Shown: positions 1 through 13,277 of the stretch, piece after piece | Position numbering within the stretch: the stretch's first letter is position 1 | How the letters are laid out: every line of letters begins with the position of its first letter | Source: Myoxocephalus aenaeus | Lineage: Eukaryota > Chordata > Actinopteri > Perciformes > Cottidae | DNA: 64,000 bases | Reading direction: 5' to 3' | Assembly: GCA_038501785.1 (NCBI GenBank) | Contig: JBAMJR010000011.1 | Location: 1,699,001 to 1,763,000 of the forward strand | The notes under the pieces: generated by a model | Told to the model about the DNA's origin: nothing | The model's input: only the letters and a program-made list of their open reading frames with translations | Database searches by the model: none | Program-made: the position numbers and the translations under genes

Positions 1-2155
1 ACAGTGTCAGCTCCTGTTACAGGCATGTAAGAACACACAGAGGAGCTGGGCGGAAACTACAGAGTTTGGCGGATCTAGGAACAGCGGATTCTTTTTTCTG
101 TTTTTTTAAAACTAATGGGCTATTTAGCCAAATAAAAAAAATAAAAAGGGAGATTGGAAGAACAGAAAGTTACTACTCCCATCTCTTTACCACAGTGTTG
201 ACCGCTATCCATAGGTGGAGAGGGCGACGCAGGGATAATAATCACCTTCCTGTCATTTCTCATGAATTTGACCGTGGGCGTTCTAAAAAAGAAAGAAAGA
301 AGGCCTTTAAACATCAGAAGAATGTTTCGTCTTTGAAGTTGTTTTAGGTTGACTTGCTTTAAACACAAATGTAGGACAATTGACAAATCTTTCACCACCC
401 GTGCTGCAGGCTTTCCCCCCAGCATTACAAGGTCGTACGGCTCTCTGCAAATAGTCTTATTTACTAACTAATGAAGATTGTCATCAGCAGCTTTTGTGTT
501 TGTAAGAAGTATCCCACTAATGTGTTAAAGCAACATCAGCTTCTCTTCAGCTCCCTTTTGCCTTTTGCTTTCTTACATCTTTGGATGATTAAAATGTGTA
601 TTTGTATCCTGATCTTATTTGCGTAAACTAGTCCATGTTGCTCTGTACGTAGGATTCCTTCTAAACTGATGTGTGTGAGATGTTTACTTTACTGGCTGGA
701 GTTTCTTATCGTGCCTCAAAGCTATTCGCAAAAGTTATATCCATCTCTTTTGTTCCTCAATAAAGTATTTAGAATGCATGCCCTCTGCATCATGTCTTTG
801 ACCTAAAATGTAAACTCCTCCAAAACATCAGCTATAAGACCGTGCGTTTCATATTCTTTTTAATCGCAGTGTGAGCCAGAGAGGGAGTGGACAGCCGGTT
901 GTAATCCAGACGTTTTAACTCCTTCTACTGTCTTATTCGAGCACATCAATGGAGTTCTGCAGCTTCTGTGCCATTATGATGCGCTTGCTTGTGCATGCAA
1001 CCGCTTCAGTACAGCTGCTTGCAATACAGTACAGTCACACTGTCCTCCATTTTGCATTTATTTGGTGCAGCAGTTGTAGCAGGATTTTCCTGCAATGGCC
1101 CCTTTTGTTGTATTAGAAGTACCAGTATGTTACATAAGATGCAGTCACTAGGAACAATGTCATTTTTTTTCTCCAGTACCTTTTGCACAGTGTGACATGT
1201 ATTGTGTACACAATGTTGGCAGCATATACTGACCCAATGCCTTTGCAAATGCTGCACTTGGTGTGTTTACACAACCAGACAGAGACAGCAGGAGGACCAA
1301 TGTCCTGAACTGTCATTTAACATATTGAGATTATATCATCAGGAGCTGACTGTATCTACCGACACCATGAGGGTAGATACAGTCTGTCAAGTGTTTATAT
1401 GCAGGTATTGAAGCTTTTCCATAACAGCAGATTGCTGGCCATTATAGGGACACTGGAATGAATGGTGTGTTCTCTCAAAATGGTTCCAGATCTTGTGGTT
1501 CATTGTGTGTCTCTCTTTCTGCCTCTCACTTTCTGCTGTGACTGTGAGAAGGTGCAGTCAGAGGTTTTTAATAAACCCATAGATAGACAGTCAGGAAGGA
1601 CATTCCTTTGGCAACCAAAAGCTGACCAAACCTATAATCTGGGTGTGAAAAGGGAAGGGGTGGAGCCAGCCGGCTGCCTTAACCACAATGAACTGAGATT
1701 AGATTTTTAGGAGGGAATAAGGCTGATGTAATCCACAGGAATTTGGGCCGGGGTTAGTTTTTTTTTGGGATCCTACCTCAATAAGAGGAACAAGAGATGG
1801 AGGCGAAGATGGAACATTTGTTGCTGATCTCATCCCTTTTTATGTAAGGATGGATGGTCACTTCTGTGTCTCTTCAGAGTGTGCAGAGTTGACAATGTTT
1901 TACGTTTCCTTCTCTCATTCCCTCCTTTTTCTGTCCTCATTTTCATAATTGTTTTTTCCTTCAAACAAAGTAATTTCCTGTGCTCCCCGGAGGCAATGGA
2001 AGCAGGACGTGACCAAACTGCATCTGAGCTTCTAATACATATCAATTTTCTGTCAAGCCTCATCTGGACAACCCCGCACACACACAGGCACACACACAGG
2101 CACAGAGGATATAGTAGATTGGCAGTCAGATTATGAGAATGCCAAGAAGGAAAAG

Positions 2156-2158
<3 letters not shown>
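1..2158. other. no gene recognised
   Basis: Single-copy-looking AT-rich sequence. An AATAAA at 759-764 might end an upstream gene, but no coding exon supports it. A 13-bp inverted repeat (gactgtatctacc) lies at 1348-1360 and 1372-1384. The short open frames have no recognisable protein content. Confidence 0.5.

Positions 2159-2219
<61 letters not shown>
2159..2219 (+). repeat. (TG)n microsatellite
   Basis: About 30 perfect TG units. The cysteine-valine 'protein' in this stretch is only the repeat. Confidence 0.97.
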
Positions 2220-2220
<1 letters not shown>

Positions 2221-3529
2221 TAGTTTCCTCTCTCGCGTCACACGTACACATACTCGCAATCCCAAATGTCTTCTTGAATAAGAGAAGAAATATTTGGTCA
2301 TCAAAACAAATTCTCCATACAAAAAGTGACATTTGGTGAATGGGCTTTGAGAAGTGTGTGCTCAGTCTATCTGCTCTTTGCAGAGTATTGAAGCAGTGCT
2401 GACCTATGAGGAACTTTAGTGAATGGACTTATCTTACATACAGGACTTGTGGGAGGAGAGGCCATTTATTAATTAAACTCTGCTTTCCCATCACGTTTTA
2501 TGTGAACACATTGAGTAGAAGAAGAAAGGGAACAAGAAAGCATGAATCAAAAAGTACACGGTCGAGAGACTTAAGGGAAAGGGTTGCTAAGCACCATTGC
2601 CGTGTGTGTGTGAGATTTAATAGCAGTATTTATGAATGATCGGTTCGTCCCTCTGTTATAAGTCATTACCCAGCTCCAGTTTTTACCAGAGTTTATCAAG
2701 TGGAATTAAAGCCATTTACATGATTGGTTACTTTGTACATTGGCTGACTTGGATTTGGCATAGAGAAGGGTGCTTATGCAGTACACTGACGAGACAAATT
2801 CCCAGGACTATATCTACCAAATCACACACTCAAACTTAGACACATGCATATACTTTACGATACTTTAATATAAAACTGTCCTAGGGATCATAAAGGAAAT
2901 GTTCAACGGGTGTAATTTAAAGTGGAAGCAGAGTTTCTGTAGCATAACCTACTGTTTCACTATTGTAAAATGCAGGCTTGATTTCATGATGTCAAGTTGC
3001 ACCATACTGGAGAAGTTTTACCACCAGAACAATGAAAGGTGGGCAAATAACACTGAAACTGCTGTTCCAAGATCCTAATTGTGGTTCAGACGGTTCCCTT
3101 GGACCGAAGCCTGGCTGAGTCAGTTGTGCCAAAACACTGCCCTAAAACTGCTTTTCTATCCATTCATACAGTTTTGCCTGAAAATGCAGCTTTTGATATT
3201 GTAAGGTGACATCATGAACACTTCTTATGGTATCCAGCCCATTGGCACCACAATAAATACTAACATTGTAAAGCAATGTTTTGCTACAGAGCTTTGGACT
3301 TTTAGCAAATATTGATCAAACTCTCTGAAATCGTGTGTGTGTGTGTGTGTGTGTGTGTCCATTCGTACAGTGGATGGAGACTGGTTAATCGAGATCTACT
3401 TTAGTGGTGAGATGAGCATTATATTGATGCAACAAGTCGCAGCTTTTCTCTACTTGATAACATTTATTGATCTGAGTTGGTAAAGTCAGTATTTGATATC
3501 TGATGCTAATTATTCTCAGTAAGTGGCAC

Positions 3530-4590
3530 ACTATCTCCAGAGGATTGCTTGGTGTTCCTTGCTCTCCCCACTGTTTTTTAATCTCCTCTTCTCTCTGTAC
3601 ACCAACTCTCTCGGCTCTGTCATTCGCTCGCATGGCTTTTCCTACCATAGCGATGCTGATGACGCCCAACTGATCCTCTTGTTTCCCCAATCGGAAACAC
3701 AGGTAGCAGCACAAATCTCTGCCTGTCTGACTGACATCTCTCAGTGGATGTCCACACACCACCTGAAAATGAACCCTGACACAACCTCACTATTACCTTC
3801 AACAACGCAGTGTTGGCTCCAACCCCGACTGCCAGGAACCTCGGTGTGACACTCTACAGTCAACTCTCCCTGACTGCCAACATTACCGCAACAACATGTT
3901 CCTGTAGGTACATGCTGCACAACATCAGGAGAATACGTTCTCGTCCAGGCTCTGATCATATCGCGCCTTGACTACTGTAACTCCCTCCTGGCAGGTCTAC
4001 CTGCTAGTGCCATTCGACCTTTACAGCGCATCCAGAATGCAGCAGCTCAACTGGTCTTTAACCTCCCGAAATTCACCCACACTACTCCGCTCCTCCACTG
4101 GTTACCGGTGGCCGCCCGCTTCGGCTTCAAAACATTGGTACTTGCGTACCATGCTGCGAACAGATCTGGTCCAATCTACATCCAGGACATGGTCAAACCG
4201 TACACCCCAGCTCGTTCGCTCGGCTTCTGCCAATCGGCTTGTAGCTCCGTCACTGCGTGCTAAATACTCAACAAAGTCACGACTGTTTGCTGTCCTGGCT
4301 CCTCAATGGTGGAATGAGCTCCCCATTGACATCACGACAGCAGAAAGTCTCTACATCTTCCGTCACAAACTAAAAACGCATCTTTTTCGACTACACCTTG
4401 AATAAGGAAAGTAGCACTTTAGTAGCACTTAAATGGCACTTACTGATAGCACTTTGTAGTTTTACTTTATTGAAGAAATTGTACTTTCTTGATTCTTGTT
4501 GTTCTGAGTTTGTATTCATGGTTGAATGCACTTATTGTAAGTCACTTTGGATAAAAGCGCCAGCTAAATGAAATATAATGTACTATAATC
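3530..4590 (+). mobile_element. 5'-truncated L2-type LINE, inactive
   Basis: Translation in two frames gives the C-terminal half of a reverse transcriptase: LGSVIRSHGFSYHSDADDAQ, LTDISQWMSTHHLKMNPD, LDYCNSLLAGLPASAIRPLQ after a frameshift near 3850-3970, and FRHKLKTHLFRLHLE at the end. The catalytic YADD box is DADD here, so the enzyme could not work even without the frameshift. The 3' end carries the tail typical of fish L2 (gtcactttggataaaagcgc, then ctaaatg). Confidence 0.85.
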
Positions 4591-4839
4591 TGTATGCTGT
4601 TGTTAATGTGGCCAGTAACACTCCACTGGGGCTTCATAGTGTTTTGTGACAAAACTCACCAAGAAGCTTGTATGAACATACACATGCTCTTTGCGTTGAC
4701 CTTATTCTACTCTCTTTACTCCAGTAGTGGTGGGGCCTCAGAAGTAATTTGTTCAGGTAGTCATTCAGCACTTGGGTACAGAGCAACAGATCTCAAAAAC
4801 TGCAGGCCAGACAAACTGTAAATCTGGTATTCATTCATT

Positions 4840-4955
4840 CAGTTTAGGATAATTGATGACTCTAAATTGCACAGAGGTGTGATTGTGAATGGTTGTCGAT
4901 CTCTGTGTGTCGGCCCTGTGATCGTCTGGCAACCTGTCCACCACTTTCAGACTGA
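4840..4955 (+). repeat. degenerate dispersed teleost repeat
   Basis: The stretch gactctaaattgcac ... gtgtgattgtgaatggttgt ... gccctgtgatcgtctggc closely matches an interspersed segment I recognise from many fish genomes. Its class is unclear to me. Confidence 0.5.
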
Positions 4956-5084
4956 GATGGAAGAAACGTCCTTATGTTATTTTATGAATGTGTGTGAACA
5001 GCCACTAGGGGCTCTGTTTAGTAGCCGTTTTATTCTTAATCATTACTCGCCAGTCTGCTCTGTACAATTGTAAAATTGATTCAT

Positions 5085-5086
<2 letters not shown>

Positions 5087-5151
<65 letters not shown>
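5087..5151 (+). repeat. (GT)n microsatellite
   Basis: About 32 perfect GT units followed by a short GA run. Confidence 0.97.
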
Positions 5152-5158
<7 letters not shown>

Positions 5159-7129
5159 AATGGTTTCTCACCACAGACCCTCCATCCTTTCTCCTCCTCC
5201 TCCTCAATACAATGGAGGGTTCATACTTGGTGCAAACACAGATCTCAGATTTGAAGAAAAAAAAAACTACATCCTCATCTGTGAATCACATTTTACACCC
5301 ACACTGTATTTTGCCTTTTGGCTCATTTATTATGAATCACTAGATTTGATATTAAAATGGCAAAACTCGCTGAACAGTTGAGTCATTTTATGTATTTAGC
5401 ATATTTGCTTTTCCACGGTCTTAGATTGCATTCTGTGAATCAAGGCAACCCGTAGTGTGTAATACTTCAGAATCCGATTTATTTGCAAAGTACTAGTGCA
5501 TAATGTTCAGTTTTTTTGCATCTATCTTTATTTACTGCACAGAAATATAAATAACAGCTATGAACAAGGATAACAGAGCTGGACAAATAACAATATAAGA
5601 AGAATAGACAAGACTGCTATCTACACAAAATAGTGGAAAAATTGTTGTTTTTAAATTAATATTATATAAATATATGGGTATACCAGATGGGTATATGTAT
5701 AGACTGGATTATTATGTATATTATATACATGTAAAGATGACTATATACTGTATATACATAATGTAGGATTTGTATTGACAGATAAACATTGATAGATGAT
5801 ATTTAAAAATATATATCATCATTTCATTATGTTGGATTGTGCAAGAAAGGGTTGTGTATTTGTTTAGTAAGTGCATTTTTTAATCTGTAATTTTGGTTTG
5901 CCATTCTGGTATTATGCATCTTTATGGGAACTCATGTAGAATGAGGGACAGCAGGTCCATTTAGCGAGCACACAGCATGCTGGGGATGGAGGTCAATCTG
6001 TATTTGGGAAAAGACGCCCATACATGACTAATGGCTTTATTTCTCCTCCTCTGTGGACTGACTGCTGCCCGAGATGAACTGATATTTGAACGTTACTCCA
6101 AACCTAAGCCAATGTGCCAGGTCACTGTGGCTATGAAATGCAGCGTGCATACAAAAAGGAAAAGAGGATACCTTTCTCGCCTTGCCAGTTTCATCTTCCT
6201 ATGGTTATGCATCTGGCAAATGACATTTCTGGGTACTGTCATATCAATGCAGACGGGAGGATTTCTACTTGTTTTTGTCCCTCAGTGGTGATCTGTTCTG
6301 ATAGAAGGACATGACTGAAATAGCTGGGGACCTGTCTCGAGGGGAGAGTTGGAGGCCCAATAGGTTTTTTTGACAACTGTAGTCTGACAACATTCAGACA
6401 TTTGAAGTAGCTTGTATAATACCGCTGCCTATAAATGGCAAAACATTGAACTGTGGATGTTTTTAAAAGCGCTTGGGAGCAATATTCACTGCTGGTTCTC
6501 AAGAGCCTAAATTTGTTATTTGCTAATGCTTTGAGAGATATGCCTAAACTTTCACAGCATGTGTCTTTAATTGAATCTTGCAAACTGTCACGCATGGAAC
6601 ACATTGCTTCATTATGAATCACATCATCGAGTAAGAAATAACGATTCATTTGATGTCTTTTTGTGACGAGTTGTAGGAAATCATAGCAGTATCAAACTGA
6701 CATGAGGGGGAGCGCTTTGAGCACCAGCTGGAGGCGGAGAGGTCTCTTGGTTCCCATATCTGCCTCTCTGATTTATGAAAGTCTTGTCAATAAATGGACG
6801 GACTGGTAGAAATAACATCTTCTTCTTGCGCCTTTGTGCCAAAAATCCATGTTAAAAGCCACTTTGTTGACTTGGCAGCAGGGTCAGTTGCCACACAGGC
6901 CTTGGTGGATGCTATTTGGAGCTGGGGGATGGGAACGGGCTATTTACGAGACAGGAGTGAGTGAGGGATGAAACACAATGATTGGGGGGGTGGAAGAAGA
7001 GAGTGCAGCATATAATCTTGCGGCAAATGCTATAATATGTGGCATTAGACTGAAGCAGTGATAACATAATTTGGTAATTATGGGACAATTTCGGTATTCA
7101 ATTAAAAGTTAAAGTCAGTTATCAATCCA

Positions 7130-7470
7130 AAAAGCCAAATATGCACTGGTTCCAGCTTGGCTTGCATTATTGAATAATCTGCCAATTATTTTCATGATTA
7201 ACTGATTAATTGCTTGGTGTTAATCAAAAAACTGTGAAATATGCCCAACACATCAAGCTGACATATTCTATTTGCATATTTTTTTCTCGAATCGACAATC
7301 AAAATACCCAAATTATTTTGTTCACTGTTATAGAAAGCGTAGAAAACCAGCAAATATTATCATTTAAAAAGTTGGTGTGTGCATTTTGCTATCGTTTCAA
7401 AATGACTTGATCAATAATTAAAATTGTTGCAGAACAATCTTTTTTCAACTGACTAATCTATTTTAGTCAG
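7130..7470 (+). repeat. old AT-rich interspersed repeat, copy 1
   Basis: It contains tgccaattattttcatgatt, a gattaattgcttgg segment and tttaaaaagttgg, which match the second copy at 52985-53270 and a well-known AT-rich teleost MITE. There is no coding potential. Confidence 0.55.
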
Positions 7471-8246
7471 AGAAAACAAGCACTTTGAAAATGTCAGATT
7501 GGGCTCTATGGTACTATTTCGATTTCACCGGCCAGATAATTAATCAAATATATATTAGTCCACAGTTCATTAAATACTTATGCTATTTATCTGTCCATGT
7601 AAAACATGTCCATGTTAAATAGATGAAATATTAGGTATAGAATGGAAATAGAATGAGTGCACAGATTGATGCATCACCGTCATTCTGGCGTTCTCAAACG
7701 TCTTTTGTTCATCTCTGCTCTGCCGGCACGCTGCTATATGGTTTCTGGCCCTGACCCACTTTCCTTAGAGGATGGTGACGTCACTTGATGAAACATCTCT
7801 TTTTTTCAAATGGTGCATCTGTGCAACAAAACAGACATGTAGTGTGTGTGTGTGTGTGTGTGTGTGGGGTGGGGGTGTACATTGTTACAGTTGATAGCTC
7901 ACAGTGCAGCCACCTGGACAGTACAGTCAAGGCCTAATTTTAGCATCCACAAGCACAAATGCAAACTGACACCCTCTCTTTGTCTTTCCTCTGCCACACT
8001 GACACAAGCCTTTTCCCTGAAACACGAAGTGAAGGTAATGGCTGTCCACGGCCGAGCCTTCTGTTTGTGCTGCCAGGTAATGAGACAGCGGGGACATTTC
8101 CACAGACGGCTTCTCTCCTCTCGGCCTCTTCTTAGGTTACGGACAGGAAGGTTCGAGAAGTGGTGACTAGCACAGAAAATGCAGGTGGCAGAGATTGACT
8201 AAATGGCTTTCTTCCTTCCTGTGCCAGTAGAGATATGTTGTGACCA

Positions 8247-8277
8247 ACAGTGGGAGACGGTCTTCGTCTCCCACTGT
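8247..8277. repeat. perfect 13-bp hairpin
   Basis: acagtgggagacg (8247-8259) and cgtctcccactgt (8265-8277) pair perfectly around gtctt. No repeat family was recognised. Confidence 0.8.
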
Positions 8278-10422
8278 CTTGTTCGTGCTACATTCAAGGA
8301 AACTGTGTTTGTGTTTATGAAATTAGTTGACGTCTCTCTACATGAATGAAATCGTAAGACACACTGCTTCATATTTCAAAGCTTATTGTGAGGGTGTCTC
8401 ACAGTAGCTGCTGTAAAGAAGCATATGTTTTTTGTCAGCACACCCTGAGTCTCCTCGGCTCTGTCTCTTTCAACGATAAACTACAGTGTTGAGACGTTGA
8501 GATTTTCAGCTCCACGCACGTCTGCAAAATCAGTGCATGATATAAGATGGAGGCTGCATTCAGATAGCTGCACATCACGTGTCTCTCCATGAAATTAGAG
8601 CATTTTTCTGTCTCGGCATCATTGCAGCATGGCGAGGTCATTGTTAGTGTATCTGCCAGTCCTGAGCAGTTTTTCTCTGCTCACCTGCCCCTCAAGGCCA
8701 GCAGGATGGATGAGTCATTGCAACGAAAAAGCCTTTTAAACCTGGTGTTTGCAATATGGCCATCTAACTCTCCGTTTGTCTCCAGGATGTCAGTATGCCT
8801 GTCTCAGTGCGTGCTATTTCCTTGTCTACCTCTTGTACTGTGTCTTCTGTGTGCATATTTTTTTTCTGTCTGCTTGTTTATGTGTCCGCCAGGCTTCGTC
8901 CTGTTCTACTAATTACTAGTCTCCTTGTCTGCTAACCTGTCTGCCTGCCTGTCAATGGATCCACATGCTTCTCCCCGAGCTTAGTCAACAGCTTGACTCA
9001 ATACCCACAACAACCCAACGCACCGTCTTCACACTTTTAATTCTCTCATGCTGTTCTCCCACCTGAGCGCGCACTCTGACATGCATACTAGACGGGATAA
9101 TAAACACGTTTTTTCATCCACTTTTAGAGCAAAATATGTTATACAGGAACTGAATTAGATTTAGAAAAATGTAATCAGCTCTCTTAGATTCACTTGTAAT
9201 AAAGCAACAAATGAGTCATGAAATCACAAAATTACGACATTAATCTGATGCTTTCATATCAAACTTTGTATTTTAAATCCATGAACATCAGAATTTTTAC
9301 CAAAATGGGTGTGTGATTTACGTTTTTATGCGTATGTGTCGAGAGCAAGATGTCCCTTCTAGTTTAGTTCTGATTCTGAGGCTAATGTAGCTTATAGGCT
9401 AATGCACCGGGCACCCGTGGCAGAAGCAGACACACAGTAAAATCCCAATCACACAATGCGTGCACTGCACAGACGCAAGCGCAGCTCTTAGCTTAAGACT
9501 TGACTGATTGTTCCTCCAATAGGAAAACAACAAAAAGGGGATTCATTGGAGAGATGCTGCAGGAAGTTTAACTTGATGAGCTTAAGAATAGTTTACCTCA
9601 AAAATCAAATCTTTATCTGATTGCAGTGTTACATTTTTTTTCTCAGATTTCACTGAGATAACCAACTGCTGCTTTGTTCATCAGTGGATCTATAGACAGA
9701 TGCACATGTTACCACATAGGGAATCTAAAGGTCCAATTTGAGTTTTGTGGATGACAGATGGCCTAGATTTTAAGTCTTTTCTTAATAGCTTTAAGTGCAG
9801 AATAAGTTAATTTTATCGAGATTGGAATGAGCTCTTGTAGACATGTGCTCAATTTAATAATGGGAGAAAGGTATTCTGTAATTGCTGTGTTTCAAGATGG
9901 ACCTTTTTTATTAAAGGCAGTGTTTCCGCCAACCTGTTTCTGTAGGTTGGGGTGGACCTCACTGAGTTATAAAAATAACACAGTGCTGCTTTGAGTGGCG
10001 TTTCTCCTGTTGTGAGTTTGTTTTCACTTGGGACCCTTTCTAAAGTTAGCTTCCCACTCCTTTAAGATTATCCTCAACTCTTTTTTTTCAGAGACCACAT
10101 TGACTTTTTTTCCTTCCAGAGCAAAACGTTTCAATGTCTAGCTCTGGTCAGTGTACTGTTGATCTTCAGTTGAGATAGAGGGATAGAGCTAGATAGAGAG
10201 ATATACACACACACACAGTTGTGTGAAAAAGTGCATGCCCCCTTCCTGATTTCTTATCTTTTTGCATGTTTGTCACACTTAAATGTTTCAGATCATCAAA
10301 CCAATTTAAATATTAGACAAACATAACACAAAATGCAGTTTTTAAATGAAGGTTTTTATTAAGAAAAAAAAAAAAATTCAAACCTACATGGCCCTGTGTG
10401 AAAAAGTGATTTCCCCCTAAAC

Positions 10423-12097
10423 CTAATAACTGGTTGGGCCACCCTTAGCAGCAACAACTGCAATCAAGCGTTTGCGATAACTGGCAATGAGTCTTTTACA
10501 GCGCTGTAGAGGAATTTTGGCCCACTCATCTTTGCAGAATTGTTGTAATTCAGCCACATTGGAGGGTTTTCGAGCATGAACCGCCTTTTTAAGGTCTTGC
10601 CACAGCATCTCAATCGGATTCAGGTCGGGACTTTGACTAGGCCACTCCAAAGTCTTCATTTTGTTTTTCTTAAGCCATTCAGATGTGGACTTGCTGGTGT
10701 GTTTTGGTGTTCATTGTCCTGCTGCAGAACCCAAGTGCGCTTCAGCTTGAGGTCACGAACAGATGGCCGGACATTCTCCTTCAAGATTTTTTGGTAGACA
10801 GCAGAATTCATGGTTCCATTTACCAGAGCAAGTCTTCCAGGTCCTGAAGCAGCAAAACAGCCCCAGACCATCACACTACCACCACCATATTTTACTGTTG
10901 GTATGATGTTCCTTTTCTGAAATGCTGTGTTACTTTTACGCCAGATGTAATGGGACATACACCTTCCAAAAAGTTAACTTTTGTCTCGTCAGTCCACAGA
11001 GTATTTTCCCAAAAGTCTTGGGGATCATCAAGATGTTTTCTGGCAAAACTGAGACGAGCCTTTATGTTCTTTTTGCTCAGGAGTGGTTTTTGTCTTGGAA
11101 CTCTGCCATGCAGGCCATTTTTGCCCAGTCTTTCTTATGGTGGAGTCATGAACACCGACCTTAATTGAGGCAAGTGAGGCCTGCAGTTCTTTGGATGTTG
11201 TTCTGTGGTCTTTTGTGACCTCTTGGATGAGTCGTCGCTGCGTTCTTGTGGTAATTTTGGTCGGCCGGCCACTCCTGGGAAGGTTCACCACTGTTCCATG
11301 TTTTCGCCATTTGTGGATAATGGCTCTCACTGTGGTTCGCTGGAGTCCCAAAGCTTTATGCCGTGTTCACACCAAAAGAGTTGCGAATTGTTCGCGCGTC
11401 CAGATTACATGTTAAATCAATGCACAGACGCGTTGGGTTGCGAAAAAGCGGATTTTTCGCCGGGCGGCGCGATAGAGGCGAAGTGAAGTTGCGAATATTC
11501 GCAAATCCGCTTTTACGCTTTTTCGCCTTTTCGCTGCCGTTGAAATATTTCATCTCCAGCGACTAATTCGCCCGACGCAGAGTTGCGAAAGCCAATCGCC
11601 ATTGAGAAACTGCGCCGGCATCACCGCCGTCCTGCCGTCACTGAATCAAACTGCGGGTCGGCTGAAGGAGCGCTGGAAGCTTCATTCAGACACTCGTCCT
11701 GGAGGAGTCGGAGCTGTGTGCGACTACGGATAATATTATGAACCCAGACACAGGGGTGTTTGATGTTCCCACGTGTGTGGGACTTCCTCAACAAGTATAA
11801 AGCAGAACTAGTGGTTATTTACATGGTGAATGGCGGAAATAGTAAATGTTTTCACAGACACAGATAAGCCCCGCCCCCTTTCCCCAGCGACTGGTTGTGA
11901 AAAAATGAAAAACAAATTAACCACATAGAGCGAATTTTTCACCGGGCGGCGCGATATAGGCGAAGTGGCGTTGCGAAAATTCACACCTCTTTTGGTGTGA
12001 ACACGGCATTAGAAATGGCTTTGTTACCCTTTTCAGACTGATAGATCTCAATTACTTTGTTTCTCATTTGTTCCTGAATTTCTTTGGATCGCAGCAT
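10423..12097 (-). pseudogene. Tc1-type transposase pseudogene
   Basis: The start MLRSKEIQEQMRNKVIEIYQ reads into the helix-turn-helix, is cut by the MITE at 11359-12008, and resumes ALGLQRTTVRAIIHKW and LPRSGRPTKIT. Frameshifts follow near 11100-11150 and near 10690. The catalytic region is still recognisable (IPTVKYGGGSVMVWGCF, QQDNEH, WPSQSPDLNPIEMLW). Without the insertion it would be about 340 codons, the usual length. Confidence 0.9.
11359..12008. mobile_element. PIF/Harbinger-like MITE with TTA duplication
   Basis: The 22-bp perfect inverted ends start TGCCGTGTTCACACCAAAAG. TTA flanks it on both sides (11356-11358 and 12009-12011), and removing the element plus one TTA restores the transposase frame across the site. 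Inside are two direct subterminal repeats (cgggcggcgcgata, then aggcgaagtg) at about 11460 and 11943. It has no transposase. The TTA duplication suggests PIF/Harbinger, but the terminal sequence alone does not prove it. Confidence 0.8.
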
Positions 12098-12491
12098 GAT
12101 GTCTAAAGGATCTTTTGGTCTACCTCACTTTGTCAGGCAGGTCCTATTTAAGTGATTTCTTGATTGAGAACAGGTGTGGCAGTAATCAGGCCTGGGTGTG
12201 GCTAGAGAAATTTAACTCAGCTTTCCAAAGATGTGATAAACCACAGTTAATTTATGTTTTAACAGGGGGGGGGCAATCACTTTTTCACACAGGGCCATGT
12301 AGGTTTGGACTTTTTTCTTCTTCATTTAAAAACTGCATTTTGTGTTTACTTGTGTTATCTTTGTCACACTTAAATGTTTCAGATCATCAAACAAATTTAA
12401 ATATTAGACAAACATGCAAAAAGATAAGAAATCAGGAAGGGGGCATGCACTTTTTCACACAACTGTGTGTGTGTGTGTATATATATATATA

Positions 12492-13203
12492 CAGGACTGT
12501 CTCAGAAAATTAGAATATTGTGATAAAGTTCTTTATTTTCTGTAATGCAATTAAAAAAACAAAAATGTCATGCATTCTGGATTCATTACAAATCAACTGA
12601 AATATTGCAAGCCTTTTATTCTATTAATATTGCTGATTATGGCTTACAGCTTAAGAAAACTCAAATATCCTATCTCTAAATATTAGAATATTTCCTCAGA
12701 CCAAGTAAAAAAAAAGATGGATAACAGCAAAACAAAATCAAACATTAGAAAATGTCCATTAATGCACTCAGTACTTGGTTGGGAATCCTTTTGCACGGAT
12801 TACAGCATCAATGCGGCGTGGCATGGAGGCAATCAGCCTGTGGCATTGCTGAGGTGTTATGGATGCCCAGGATGCTTCAATAGCGGCCTTTAGCTCATTT
12901 GCATTGTTGGGTCTGGTGTCTTTCAGCTTCCTCTTCACAATACCCCACAAATTCTCTATGGGGTTCAGGTCAGGGGAATTGGCAGGCCAATCGAGGACAG
13001 TAATGCCATGGGCAGTACACCAGTTACTGGTGGTTCTGGCACTGTGGGCAGGTGCCAGATCATGCTGGAAAATGAAATCCTCATCTCCATAGAGCTTTTC
13101 AGCAGACGGAAGCATGTAGTGCTCTAAAATCTCTTGGTACACAGCTGCATTACAGAAAATAAAGAACTTTATCACAATATTCTAATTTTCTGAGACAGTC
13201 CTG
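12492..13203 (-). mobile_element. internally deleted Tc1-like transposon
   Basis: Perfect inverted ends of about 58 bp (caggactgtctcagaaaatt ...) are flanked by TA. The minus-strand ORF 13175-12768 is the C-terminal part of a Tc1 transposase: AAVYQEILEHYMLPS, FQHDLAPAHSA, WPANSPDLNPIENLWGIVK. The right inverted end is joined directly to the middle of the gene, so the 5' half has been deleted. Confidence 0.9.
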
Positions 13204-13235
13204 TATATATGTGTATATATGTGTATATATGTGTA

Positions 13236-13242
<7 letters not shown>

Positions 13243-13274
<32 letters not shown>
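13243..13274. repeat. (TA)n tract beside the deleted Tc1
   Basis: A TA repeat preceded by tatatatgtg units. It directly follows the Tc1 at 12492-13203, which sits inside a TA/TG microsatellite. Confidence 0.9.

Positions 13275-13277
<3 letters not shown>

Larger units (their letters stand above)
4956..10205. other. noncoding flank or first-intron sequence of sgip1
   Basis: Apart from the microsatellites (5087, 7842-7865), the repeat at 7130 and the hairpin at 8247, I see no exon with flanking splice sites or recognisable protein similarity. The first sgip1 coding exon was looked for here and not found. Confidence 0.5.
10206..12477 (-). mobile_element. Tc1-like transposon with nested MITE
   Basis: The two ends are inverted copies: the left starts (CA)6 gttgtgtgaaaaagtgcatg and the right is its reverse complement ending (TG)7, each next to a TA. 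The arms extend through cccccttcctgatttcttatc. It holds a broken transposase on the minus strand and a 650-bp insertion. The CA-repeat termini merge into flanking TA/CA microsatellite. Confidence 0.9.

Noticed and set aside
2126..2339. Open frames encoding Cys-Val or Thr-His repeats (also near 5076, 35045, 45667 and 50172)
   Set aside because: Translations of TG/CA microsatellites without splice sites or flanking protein similarity.
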